Part shown: positions 46,960 to 54,515 of the stretch, one piece after another
How positions within the stretch are numbered: position 1 is the first letter of the stretch
How the letters are laid out: the number at the start of each line of letters is the position of its first letter
Source of the DNA: Deferribacteres bacterium
Lineage (GTDB): Bacteria; Chrysiogenota; Deferribacteres; Deferribacterales; Geovibrionaceae
Direction of reading: 5' to 3'
DNA: 64,000 nucleotides
NCBI GenBank assembly: GCA_023395255.1
Contig: JAEWZN010000016.1
Location: forward strand, 25,852-89,851
Notes under the pieces: generated by a model
The model's input: the letters and a program-made list of their open reading frames with translations, nothing else
Databases searched by the model: none
Told to the model about the DNA's origin: nothing
Position numbers and translations under genes: made by a program

Positions 46960-47359
46960 CACATCATCACCGGAGGAAACCGCCAAAGCGGCAAAAAGCC
47001 TTATAAACGAGCTCACAGGAAAGACAGTTCTCCTCAACGGAAATCTTGGCGCAGGCAAGACAACTTTTGTGAAGGCCTTCGCCAAAGAGTCCGGATGCAG
47101 GGAGGAGGGCTCCAGTCCCACCTTTACCCTGATGCAGAGATACAGGGGCGAAACGGACATTCTCCACTTTGACCTCTACAGGCTGAACCACTTTGAAGAG
47201 CTTGAGACAATCGGTTTTTTCGAAACCATGGAGGAAAAAGCCACCAAGTTCATAGAGTGGGCGGAAAAGTTCAGGCTTCAAGACGAGCTTGAAAGTTTTG
47301 TAATAATTGATATAAAAAATCTCGGCGGCGATGAAAGAGAGCTGCACATAAAGGAATAG
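46943..47359 (+). CDS. tsaE: tRNA threonylcarbamoyladenosine biosynthesis ATPase TsaE
   Basis: A 138-residue P-loop ATPase needed for t6A formation on ANN-decoding tRNAs. Walker A is LNGNLGAGKTTFVKAFA; GSSPTFTLMQRY and the DLYRLNHFEELETIGF segment are diagnostic. The length is normal. The frame opens with a GTG 17 bases inside nnrD. The nnrD-tsaE order is very common in bacteria. Confidence 0.94.
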   Translation: MNLKINTSSPEETAKAAKSLINELTGKTVLLNGNLGAGKTTFVKAFAKESGCREEGSSPTFTLMQRYRGETDILHFDLYRLNHFEELETIGFFETMEEKATKFIEWAEKFRLQDELESFVIIDIKNLGGDERELHIKE

Positions 47360-47361
47360 AT

Positions 47362-47595
47362 ATGATACCCAAATACTGCCCCTACTGCGGGGATCAGAAG
47401 CTTGAAGAGCTTGAACCGACAGAAGTCGCCATAGACAATATGATATGGACTATATATCATTACGAATGCCAGTTCTGCGGCGAGCTTTTCGACCGTATAA
47501 TACCCGAAGGCGAGCTTGAGTGGGACAATATATCCCCGGATGATCTCGACTCCCTCATAGATGATGACGATAAACCCAAAGGGTATCCGCATTAA
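47362..47595 (+). CDS. Small hypothetical zinc-ribbon protein
   Basis: A 77-residue protein with two CxxC knuckles, CPYCGDQ near residue 6 and CQFCGELF near residue 36, which can bind one zinc ion. A strongly acidic C-terminus follows (SPDDLDSLIDDDD). I do not recognise a named family. It begins 2 bases after tsaE, so it belongs to the operon. Confidence 0.72.
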   Translation: MIPKYCPYCGDQKLEELEPTEVAIDNMIWTIYHYECQFCGELFDRIIPEGELEWDNISPDDLDSLIDDDDKPKGYPH

Positions 47596-47845
47596 CAACA
47601 GACCGAACCTCTCAGAAGAGGATGTAAACAAAATTCTCATTGTTAAAAACGGGCTGGAGGATCTCAACCTGATAATTCAGGAGATTGAGCATACCTACCA
47701 GATACTGGGCAGTGAAGAAATAACCGAGAACGAAAGGGAACTGAACAATAGAAGACTGAAATCGCTGGAAAAACTCATGGCTGATATAAACGCCAGAGTG
47801 AACACGGCGATAGACAAAGAGATAGACAAATCAAAATTTTCTTAA
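47561..47845 (+). CDS. Small hypothetical coiled-coil protein
   Basis: A 94-residue, highly charged, helix-forming protein (EDVNKILIVKNGLEDLNL, ENERELNNRRLKSLEKLMAD) with no cysteines or membrane segment; family unknown. The ATG at 47561 overlaps the preceding frame by 35 bases, and I see no better later start. It lies 19 bases before valS. Confidence 0.62.
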   Translation: MMTINPKGIRINNRPNLSEEDVNKILIVKNGLEDLNLIIQEIEHTYQILGSEEITENERELNNRRLKSLEKLMADINARVNTAIDKEIDKSKFS

Positions 47846-47864
47846 ATATACGGAGCAGAGAATA

Positions 47865-50486
47865 ATGCCGAAAGAGATACCGACGCGAATCGACCCGAAG
47901 GAATTTGAAGCAGACATCTACGCGGAATGGATAAGGGACAACAGGTTCCATGCCGATGAAAATTCGGACAAACCCGCTTACTCTATAGTTATACCCCCTC
48001 CCAACGTCACAGGCTCGCTTCACATGGGGCACGCGCTGAATAATACTTTGCAGGATATTCTCATCCGCTACCACCGCCTCGCTGGGTTTGAGGCTCTCTG
48101 GATGCCCGGAACGGATCACGCAGGGATAGCAACGCAGAACGTGGTGGAAAAACAGCTTGCCGCGGAAGGAACAGACAGACACGCCCTCGGACGTGATGCC
48201 TTCATAGACAGGGTATGGAAATGGCGCACGGAATCCGGCGGAACAATCATAAACCAGCTTAAACGCCTCGGCTGTTCCTGCGACTGGGAGCGTGAGCGCT
48301 TCACAATGGACGAAGGTCTCAGCGCCGCTGTCCGCAAGGTGTTTGTAACACTTTACAAGGAAGGGCTTATCTACCGCTCCGACTATATAGTCAACTGGTG
48401 TCCCAGATGCCACACAGCCCTCAGCGACCTTGAGGTTGAGCACGAGGACACGGAAGGCGGATTCTACCAGCTTCTTTACCCCGTAAAAGACAGCGATATA
48501 AAACTCACAGTAGCCACAACCAGACCGGAAACAATGCTGGGCGATACCGCCGTTGCAGTTCATCCGGAGGATGAGAGATACAAACACCTCATAGGCAAAA
48601 CAGTTATCCTGCCCCTTATGAACCGCGAGATCCCCATAATCGGCGATGAATATGTTGATATGGAGATGGGTACTGGCTGCCTGAAAGTCACCCCCGCTCA
48701 CGATCCCAACGACTTTGAAATAGGCAGAAGGCATAACCTGCCCGCTGTCAAGGTGATGGACGAAAGCGGCAAAATAAACGCCAACGGCGGACAGTTTGCA
48801 GGGCTGGACAGGTTTGTCGCGAGAAAACAGGTCATTGATGAGCTTGAGAAGCTCGGTCTCTTCGTAAAAAAAGATGCGCACATGCACAGTGTAGGTCACT
48901 GCCAGAGATGCACAACGATTGTTGAGCCCACAATATCAAAGCAGTGGTTCGTGAAGATAAAGCCTCTGGCGGAAAAAGCGATAGAAGGCGTTGAAACGGG
49001 CGACATCAAAATATACCCCGAATCATGGAAAAACACATATTACGAATGGATGTACAACATCCGTGACTGGTGCATCAGCCGTCAGATATGGTGGGGGCAC
49101 AGAATCCCCGCATGGTACTGCGCAGGCTGCGGCGAAGTCATAGTGGAAACGGAAGACCCCGATACATGCCCGAAATGCGGCAGCGCAAGCCTCACACAGG
49201 ATCCCGATGTTCTGGACACATGGTTCTCCTCCGCCCTCTGGCCTTTTTCCACAATGGGCTGGCCGGAAAAAACCAAAACTCTGGAAAAATTCTACCCCAC
49301 ATCCTGCCTTGTCACAGGGTTTGACATCCTTTTCTTCTGGGTGGCAAGGATGATAATGGACGGGTATAAGTTCATGGATGAAAAGCCTTTTAAAGAGGTT
49401 TATCTCCATGCCCTCGTGCGTGATCAGCACGGGCAGAAAATGAGCAAATCAAAGGGGAACGTAATAGACCCCCTTGTGATGATAGATAAATTCGGCGCGG
49501 ATTCCTTCCGGTTCACTCTGGCCGCTTTTGCCGCTCAGGGGCGCGACATAAAAATGTCCGAAGAGCGCATAGACGGCTACAGAAACTTTGTGAACAAGAT
49601 ATGGAACGCCTCAAGGTTCATAATGATGAACTTTGACGAAGGCTCCCCCCTGCCCCCTGCCGACAGGCTGAAAATTGAGGATAAATGGATTCTCATGAAC
49701 CTTCGCAAAACAGCGGAACAGACAGCCGAAGCCATCAAAAAATATGACTTCAACGAAGGAGCGCTGAGCATATACAGCTTCTTCTGGCATAAGTTCTGCG
49801 ACTGGTACATAGAGTTCATCAAACCCAGAATCTACAATGAGGAGACCAAGGCAGACGCAATGGCAGTGGCGGCTTATGTTCTGGAAAAATCGCTGATTAT
49901 CCTTCATCCGTTTATGCCTTTCGTGACTGAGTATGTCTATAAAATGCTCACAAACAAAACCTCCATAATGGCTGAAACCTACCCTGAGCCTGACTTTGCG
50001 TGGCAGAAGGAGATGGAGGAGACGGATGCCGTTATTGAGCTCGTCAGCCTTATCAGAAACGTCCGCGGCGAATACAATGTTTCCATGTCCAAGCAGCTTA
50101 AGGCATGGGTCAAAACAGACAGCGCCAAGACAAAAGAGCTCTTCACCCACGCCAAAGACAGGGTAATCAACCTCGCAAGACTTGAAAGCATGGACTTCAC
50201 CGATGCTGAGCCCGCGGATTCAGTGGCAAACATCGCAGGCAGTTTCACAGTATTTGTACCTCTTCAGGGTCTTATTGACGTTGAAGCCGAGATTAAAAAG
50301 CTTGAAAAAGAGCAGAAAACGGTGGAAAAAGACCTCAGCGTGTACGGCGGCAAGCTGAAAAACGAGAAATATCTCGCTAATGCCGCGCCTGAAATCATTG
50401 AGAAAGACAAAAAGAAATTTGAAGAGGCAACGGCACTCGCCGCCAAGATAGAAGAAAACCTCAGGAGACTGAAAAGCCAATGCTGA
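47865..50486 (+). CDS. valS: Valyl-tRNA synthetase
   Basis: An 873-residue class I aminoacyl-tRNA synthetase. The HIGH motif appears as NVTGSLHMGHALNNTLQD and the KMSKS motif as GQKMSKSKGNVIDP. An editing domain has the TTRPETMLGDTAVAVHPED motif. A C-terminal coiled coil (AEIKKLEKEQKTVEKDL) ends the protein, as in typical ValRS. A zinc-type CxxC pair occurs in YCAGCGEVIVETEDPDTCPKCG. The length is normal. Confidence 0.97.
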   Translation: MPKEIPTRIDPKEFEADIYAEWIRDNRFHADENSDKPAYSIVIPPPNVTGSLHMGHALNNTLQDILIRYHRLAGFEALWMPGTDHAGIATQNVVEKQLAAEGTDRHALGRDAFIDRVWKWRTESGGTIINQLKRLGCSCDWERERFTMDEGLSAAVRKVFVTLYKEGLIYRSDYIVNWCPRCHTALSDLEVEHEDTEGGFYQLLYPVKDSDIKLTVATTRPETMLGDTAVAVHPEDERYKHLIGKTVILPLMNREIPIIGDEYVDMEMGTGCLKVTPAHDPNDFEIGRRHNLPAVKVMDESGKINANGGQFAGLDRFVARKQVIDELEKLGLFVKKDAHMHSVGHCQRCTTIVEPTISKQWFVKIKPLAEKAIEGVETGDIKIYPESWKNTYYEWMYNIRDWCISRQIWWGHRIPAWYCAGCGEVIVETEDPDTCPKCGSASLTQDPDVLDTWFSSALWPFSTMGWPEKTKTLEKFYPTSCLVTGFDILFFWVARMIMDGYKFMDEKPFKEVYLHALVRDQHGQKMSKSKGNVIDPLVMIDKFGADSFRFTLAAFAAQGRDIKMSEERIDGYRNFVNKIWNASRFIMMNFDEGSPLPPADRLKIEDKWILMNLRKTAEQTAEAIKKYDFNEGALSIYSFFWHKFCDWYIEFIKPRIYNEETKADAMAVAAYVLEKSLIILHPFMPFVTEYVYKMLTNKTSIMAETYPEPDFAWQKEMEETDAVIELVSLIRNVRGEYNVSMSKQLKAWVKTDSAKTKELFTHAKDRVINLARLESMDFTDAEPADSVANIAGSFTVFVPLQGLIDVEAEIKKLEKEQKTVEKDLSVYGGKLKNEKYLANAAPEIIEKDKKKFEEATALAAKIEENLRRLKSQC

Positions 50487-51316
50487 TAAACGGATATACC
50501 AGAAGGCTCATACAGCTTGCCCTCGATGAGGACATAGGCACGGGCGACCTTACCGCCGGAGCGTTTGAGTCCTTCAAATCTCAGGCGACTTTCAACTTTA
50601 TCGCAAAGGAAAACTGCATAATCTGCGGAACCAAAGTTGCTCAGGAAGTTTACTTCATGCTTGATCACGAGGTTAAGGTGGAGTTCTCTGTCAAAGACGG
50701 CGACCGCATCACGGAGCGCCGCATAATCGGTCAGGTAACAGGCCCTGCAAGCTCTATCCTCACCGGTGAAAGAACCTCGCTCAACTTCCTCCAGAGGCTC
50801 TCAGGCGTTGCCACCAACACAGCAAAATATGTGGAAGCGCTTGGCGACTCAAATATAAAAATACTTGACACGCGCAAAACCACCCCCGGCTGGCGCAGGA
50901 TAGAGAAATACGCAGTGAAGACAGGCGGCGGCTGGAACCACAGAATAGGCCTCTTTGACGGCGTAATGCTGAAAGACAACCATGTGGACGCAGCGGGCAG
51001 CATAACAGGCGCTGTTAAAAACGTCCGCCGCTTTATCCCCACCACTGTAAAGGTGGAGGTGGAAACCCGCAACCTGAAAGAGGTTGAGGAGGCTGTTCAG
51101 GCCGGAGCGGATATAATAATGCTTGATAATTTTGACATCACCACAATCGAAGAGGCTGTTAAAATAATTGATAAAAGGGCAAAAGTCGAAGTCTCAGGCG
51201 GGGTGACTCTGGAGTTTCTCAGGCTGCTCAGGAACGTGGATGTGGACTATGTTTCCATAGGTGCGCTCACCCATCAGGCCACAGGGGTGGACATCAGTCT
51301 TAAAATGCGGGGTTAG
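50480..51316 (+). CDS. nadC: Nicotinate-nucleotide pyrophosphorylase (carboxylating)
   Basis: A 278-residue quinolinate phosphoribosyltransferase of de novo NAD synthesis. It has DEDIGTGDLTA at the N-terminus, ERTSLNFLQRLSGVATNT, DTRKTTPGWR, YAVKTGGGWNHRIGLFDGVM and a GALTHQATGVDISLKM end. The length is normal. It overlaps valS by 7 bases. Confidence 0.96.
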   Translation: MLINGYTRRLIQLALDEDIGTGDLTAGAFESFKSQATFNFIAKENCIICGTKVAQEVYFMLDHEVKVEFSVKDGDRITERRIIGQVTGPASSILTGERTSLNFLQRLSGVATNTAKYVEALGDSNIKILDTRKTTPGWRRIEKYAVKTGGGWNHRIGLFDGVMLKDNHVDAAGSITGAVKNVRRFIPTTVKVEVETRNLKEVEEAVQAGADIIMLDNFDITTIEEAVKIIDKRAKVEVSGGVTLEFLRLLRNVDVDYVSIGALTHQATGVDISLKMRG

Positions 51317-51318
51317 GC

Positions 51319-51852
51319 TTGAAAAAGGTTCGCTTTTTCGACGGCAAAAGCATTCTGGTTTTCGGCATAATTGCACTTGCTTTCTACACTCTGTGGCAGA
51401 GCAGGTTCAATGAGGCTCTGCCGGAAGGCTACAAGGCGGAAAAGCTTGAATTCCGCACCCTTGACGGACAAAACTTCACAACTGATCAGATAGGCATGCC
51501 TGTAATGCTTATCTTCTTCAATACAAAAACATTTTTCACCAGCAACATATACCCCAACCTCATTCTGAAAGCGATGCCTGAACTTAAACAGATTGAAAAA
51601 GCGGGATATGTGAAAATCATTGTCGTCACTGATACTGAACAAACGCCCGAATCAGTTAAGAAACTACTCGGACGAAATAAGTATAAAATCCTTGAAAATA
51701 GCATCTATTTGAGTAATACTGAACTATTGTCAGGCTACTTCGGTGTACGAAGCTGGCCTCATTTTTTTCTTATGGATAGAGACAACACAATACTTTATCA
51801 GGATAAAGTCCCTTCTGTAGACAAGGTTATCCGCATACTTAAAGGAGTATAA
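51319..51852 (+). CDS. Membrane-anchored thioredoxin-fold protein lacking all cysteines
   Basis: A 177-residue protein with an N-terminal membrane anchor (ILVFGIIALAFYTLW, 12-26) and a periplasmic TlpA/redoxin-like domain. LEFRTLDGQNF and PVMLIFFNTK precede the position where CxxC would lie, and a cis-proline loop follows (RSWPHFFLMDRDN, P147). The active-site region reads FFNTKTFFTSNIYP with no CxxC; the whole protein has no cysteine. It starts at a TTG 2 bases after nadC and abuts trxB. A redox-dead scaffold or binding role is inferred. Confidence 0.72.
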   Translation: MKKVRFFDGKSILVFGIIALAFYTLWQSRFNEALPEGYKAEKLEFRTLDGQNFTTDQIGMPVMLIFFNTKTFFTSNIYPNLILKAMPELKQIEKAGYVKIIVVTDTEQTPESVKKLLGRNKYKILENSIYLSNTELLSGYFGVRSWPHFFLMDRDNTILYQDKVPSVDKVIRILKGV

Positions 51853-52815
51853 ATGCAGGACTTTTTTAACTTTCAGGATATTAAGGAAGAATATGATGTG
51901 GTAATTCTCGGTGCGGGCCCTGCGGGTCTCACCGCCGCCATGTATGCCGCACGCGACAACCTCAGCACTCTCGTGCTTGAAAAGCAGTTTCCCGGCGGTC
52001 AGGTTGCCACAACTGAGTTTGTGGAAAACTATCCCGGCTTTCCTGAAGGGCTCATGGGGGCGGACTTAAGTGAAAAAATGTACGCCCATGCGGAAAAGTT
52101 CGGCGTTTTAATCCGCGCTGCGGAATGTCAGCATATTGAAGTTAAAGGCGACTACAAATACCTTACAATAAAGAACCTCTCCTTCCAGATAAAGGCAAAG
52201 GCGCTTATCCTCTGTCTCGGCGCGCACTGGAAAAGGCTTGACGTACCCGGAGAAAACAGATTCTTCGGCCGCGGCGTTTCCTTCTGCGCAACCTGTGACG
52301 GTTCCTTCTACAAAGACAAGGAGATAGCGGTAATCGGCGGCGGCGATTCAGCCGTTGAGGAAGGGCTGTACCTTACGAAATTCGCCAGCAAAGTAACCAT
52401 AATCCACCGCAGGGACAAACTGCGCGCTGCGAAAATATATCAGGACAGAGCCCTCAAACACGAGAAAATGAACTTCATCTGGGACACGGTGGTAACAGGT
52501 GTAAACGGCGACCAGAAAGTAAGCTCAATCTCTCTCAGGAATGTTAAAACCGACGAGGAATCAGAGCTTGAGGTAGCCGGAATCTTCGTTTTCATCGGTC
52601 AGACAGCAGATACCGAGCTTGTGAAGGACTTAATCAAACTTGATGAAAGCGGGTTTATAGTTGCTGATGAAACCACGGAAACCAATATACCCGGAATTTT
52701 CGCCGCAGGCGACGTGCGCTGGAAACCGCTGAGACAGATAACAACAGCCGTTGCCGACGGCTCAGTGGCTGCCAAAGCGGCCGGAAAATACATCGGCGAA
52801 GTTTTTGAATCATAA
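51853..52815 (+). CDS. trxB: Thioredoxin-disulfide reductase
   Basis: A 320-residue flavoprotein reducing thioredoxin with NADPH. FAD binding is in [19 protein letters not shown], the active disulfide is in [21 protein letters not shown] binding is in [16 protein letters not shown], and the C-terminal motif is [19 protein letters not shown]. The start follows the preceding stop directly. No thioredoxin gene lies in the window. Confidence 0.95.
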   Translation: MQDFFNFQDIKEEYDVVILGAGPAGLTAAMYAARDNLSTLVLEKQFPGGQVATTEFVENYPGFPEGLMGADLSEKMYAHAEKFGVLIRAAECQHIEVKGDYKYLTIKNLSFQIKAKALILCLGAHWKRLDVPGENRFFGRGVSFCATCDGSFYKDKEIAVIGGGDSAVEEGLYLTKFASKVTIIHRRDKLRAAKIYQDRALKHEKMNFIWDTVVTGVNGDQKVSSISLRNVKTDEESELEVAGIFVFIGQTADTELVKDLIKLDESGFIVADETTETNIPGIFAAGDVRWKPLRQITTAVADGSVAAKAAGKYIGEVFES

Positions 52816-52831
52816 CATACGGAGTTTTCAC

Positions 52832-53215
52832 ATGAAAAAGGCACTTCTTGTTTTCTTTGCTGTTTTGCTTGTTGCAAATCTGTCCTACGCTCAGACAAAG
52901 GTCAGCAGAATAATGATGACATCAGGCATAGAAAATAAAGAGCCTGTGGACAACGTAAGCGCGGTTAACGGTGAAATGCAGGATATTTACTGCTTCACCG
53001 AAATCCAGACAGACGAATACCCCACTGAAATTACCCACATCTGGATATATGAGAAAGATATAGAGGCTGAGGTTAAGCTTTTTGTTGGTTCGCCCAAATG
53101 GAGAACATTCAGCTCCAAAACCATAACCCCTGAAAAAGCAGGCGAGTGGAAGGTGGAAATATACGCTCAGAGCGGCCAGCTCATAGACTCAGTGGATTTC
53201 AGAGTTAATGAATAA
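52832..53215 (+). CDS. Secreted DUF2914 family protein
   Basis: A 127-residue protein from the ATG at 52832. The frame is open from 52751 inside trxB, but the ATG follows GGAG and begins a clear signal peptide (MKKALLVFFAVLLVANLSYA). The mature part matches DUF2914: MMTSGIENKEPVDNV, YCFTEIQTDEYP, ITHIWIYEKDIEAEVKL, GSPKWRTFSSKTITPEKAGE. It is probably periplasmic with a small beta-sandwich fold; its function is unknown. It overlaps rsmI by 8 bases. Confidence 0.85.
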   Translation: MKKALLVFFAVLLVANLSYAQTKVSRIMMTSGIENKEPVDNVSAVNGEMQDIYCFTEIQTDEYPTEITHIWIYEKDIEAEVKLFVGSPKWRTFSSKTITPEKAGEWKVEIYAQSGQLIDSVDFRVNE

Positions 53216-54029
53216 TCCCCCCCTTCTCAGTTTTGTGCCCACTCCGGTGGGCAATCTGGGAGATATAACCCTAAGGGCAGTACAGACACTCCGTTCAGCG
53301 GATATTGTTTTCGCCGAGGACACAAGGACAGCCCTCAAGCTCCTCAGCCATCTTGAAATCAAAGTCAGGATCGAATCATTCCACAAGGATAACGAAAAGA
53401 AGACGATAAACCGCGTTATGGAACTGCTGAATGAAGGCAGGAAAATAGCCGTTATCAGCGAGGCGGGTTCACCCTGCATATCCGATCCGGGAATGTATTT
53501 GTCCGCTGCGCTACGCGAGGCAGACATAGCTTTTGAAGCCCTGCCGGGAGCCACAGCCTTTGTACCCGCCCTCACACTGTCAGGGTTTGACACATCCGAC
53601 TTCTATTTCCGCGGGTTTCTTCCGCATAAGCTTTCCGAAAAGAAGAGCGAAATAGAAAAGCTCAGAAAAATCAACAGCCTCATAGTGTTATATGAATCAC
53701 CGCACAGAGTGACAGAAACCCTTAGGCTTCTCATTGAAAGCTTCCCTCTCCCAATATCGCTCAGCAGGGAGATAACAAAGCTCCACGAAGAAACACTTAA
53801 GATACGCTCTGAGGAGGACATAAATGCCCTCACACTCAAAGGAGAGTTTGTTCTGGTGGTGAACAACAGACAGGAGGAGCAGGAAGAAGAGAAAGAGGAT
53901 TTCAGGGAACTGGCAGAAAACCTGATCAAAGAAGGGCTCTCCGCCAAGGACTGCCTGACTGTGCTAAAGACTATGGGCGTTAAGAGAAACGCCGCCTACT
54001 CAGCTATTAACGAAATTATAAACCGCTGA
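53208..54029 (+). CDS. rsmI: 16S rRNA (cytidine-1402-2'-O)-methyltransferase
   Basis: A 273-residue tetrapyrrole-methylase-fold RNA methyltransferase. It has LSFVPTPVGNLGDITLRAV at the N-terminus, FAEDTRTALKLL, ISEAGSPCISDPG and ALPGATAFVPALTLSG, and a helical C-terminal part. It methylates the ribose of C1402 in the ribosomal decoding centre. It is the last gene of the plus-strand operon and ends tail-to-tail with the next gene, overlapping it by 30 bases. Confidence 0.95.
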   Translation: MNNPPLLSFVPTPVGNLGDITLRAVQTLRSADIVFAEDTRTALKLLSHLEIKVRIESFHKDNEKKTINRVMELLNEGRKIAVISEAGSPCISDPGMYLSAALREADIAFEALPGATAFVPALTLSGFDTSDFYFRGFLPHKLSEKKSEIEKLRKINSLIVLYESPHRVTETLRLLIESFPLPISLSREITKLHEETLKIRSEEDINALTLKGEFVLVVNNRQEEQEEEKEDFRELAENLIKEGLSAKDCLTVLKTMGVKRNAAYSAINEIINR

Positions 54030-54515
54030 ACCTACAAGAAAAATATTCAATACTCCGAGCAGGACAATGAAAGTTATCTGCTTTTTCCTGATAAGTTTAT
54101 TATCAAGCTTGGCTATATTTCCCTGGAGAGGCGCATCCACCTTGGACTTAACATAGTCCGCAAATTCCGCAAAATTTTTAAAGTAGGATGAAACAAACAC
54201 AAATCTTTCAGCATCCGAGAGAATCATGATGGCGCGCATTTTCAGCAGTATCACCCCTATCTCCTCCAACGCATTCAGCTTTATGGACTTTCTGCCGTAC
54301 ACAGTGTACAGGCGCACCTCGTCCCCTTCGACCTCAAGCCTTCTGAAATAAAGGGACACAAAGTTAAATAAGGTAAAGCCGACCACAATTGCAGCGATAA
54401 CCCACTTTACCCCGTTCATACCCGTAAATGCGTGTGAAACAGAGAAAATTACTGATGAAACTATAAGAAGAAAAGAAAGCGCCACAGCGGTCGTTCCGAC
54501 TCTATAAACCGTCAA
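54000..54515 (-). CDS. Hypothetical membrane protein, possibly PH-like domain between transmembrane segments
   Basis: From the chosen start, 171 residues. Two N-terminal membrane helices (VALSFLLIVSSVIFSV; WVIAAIVVGFTLFNFVSLYF) are followed by a ~60-residue beta-rich segment (VEGDEVRLYTVYGRKSIKLN) resembling bacterial PH-type membrane domains, then a C-terminal helix (FIVLLGVLNIFLVGSAVYNF). The frame runs back to 54605 inside the TPR gene. The TTG at 54515 has GGAG 7 bases upstream and just overlaps the TPR stop, so I chose it; the true start is uncertain. Confidence 0.65.
   Translation of the reverse strand: MTVYRVGTTAVALSFLLIVSSVIFSVSHAFTGMNGVKWVIAAIVVGFTLFNFVSLYFRRLEVEGDEVRLYTVYGRKSIKLNALEEIGVILLKMRAIMILSDAERFVFVSSYFKNFAEFADYVKSKVDAPLQGNIAKLDNKLIRKKQITFIVLLGVLNIFLVGSAVYNFVNS

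Noticed and set aside
47775..48899. A 374-codon open frame on the minus strand across the start of valS
   Set aside because: It is antisense to the clearly coding valS, has no recognisable motif or ribosome-binding site, and arises from codon bias of the real gene.
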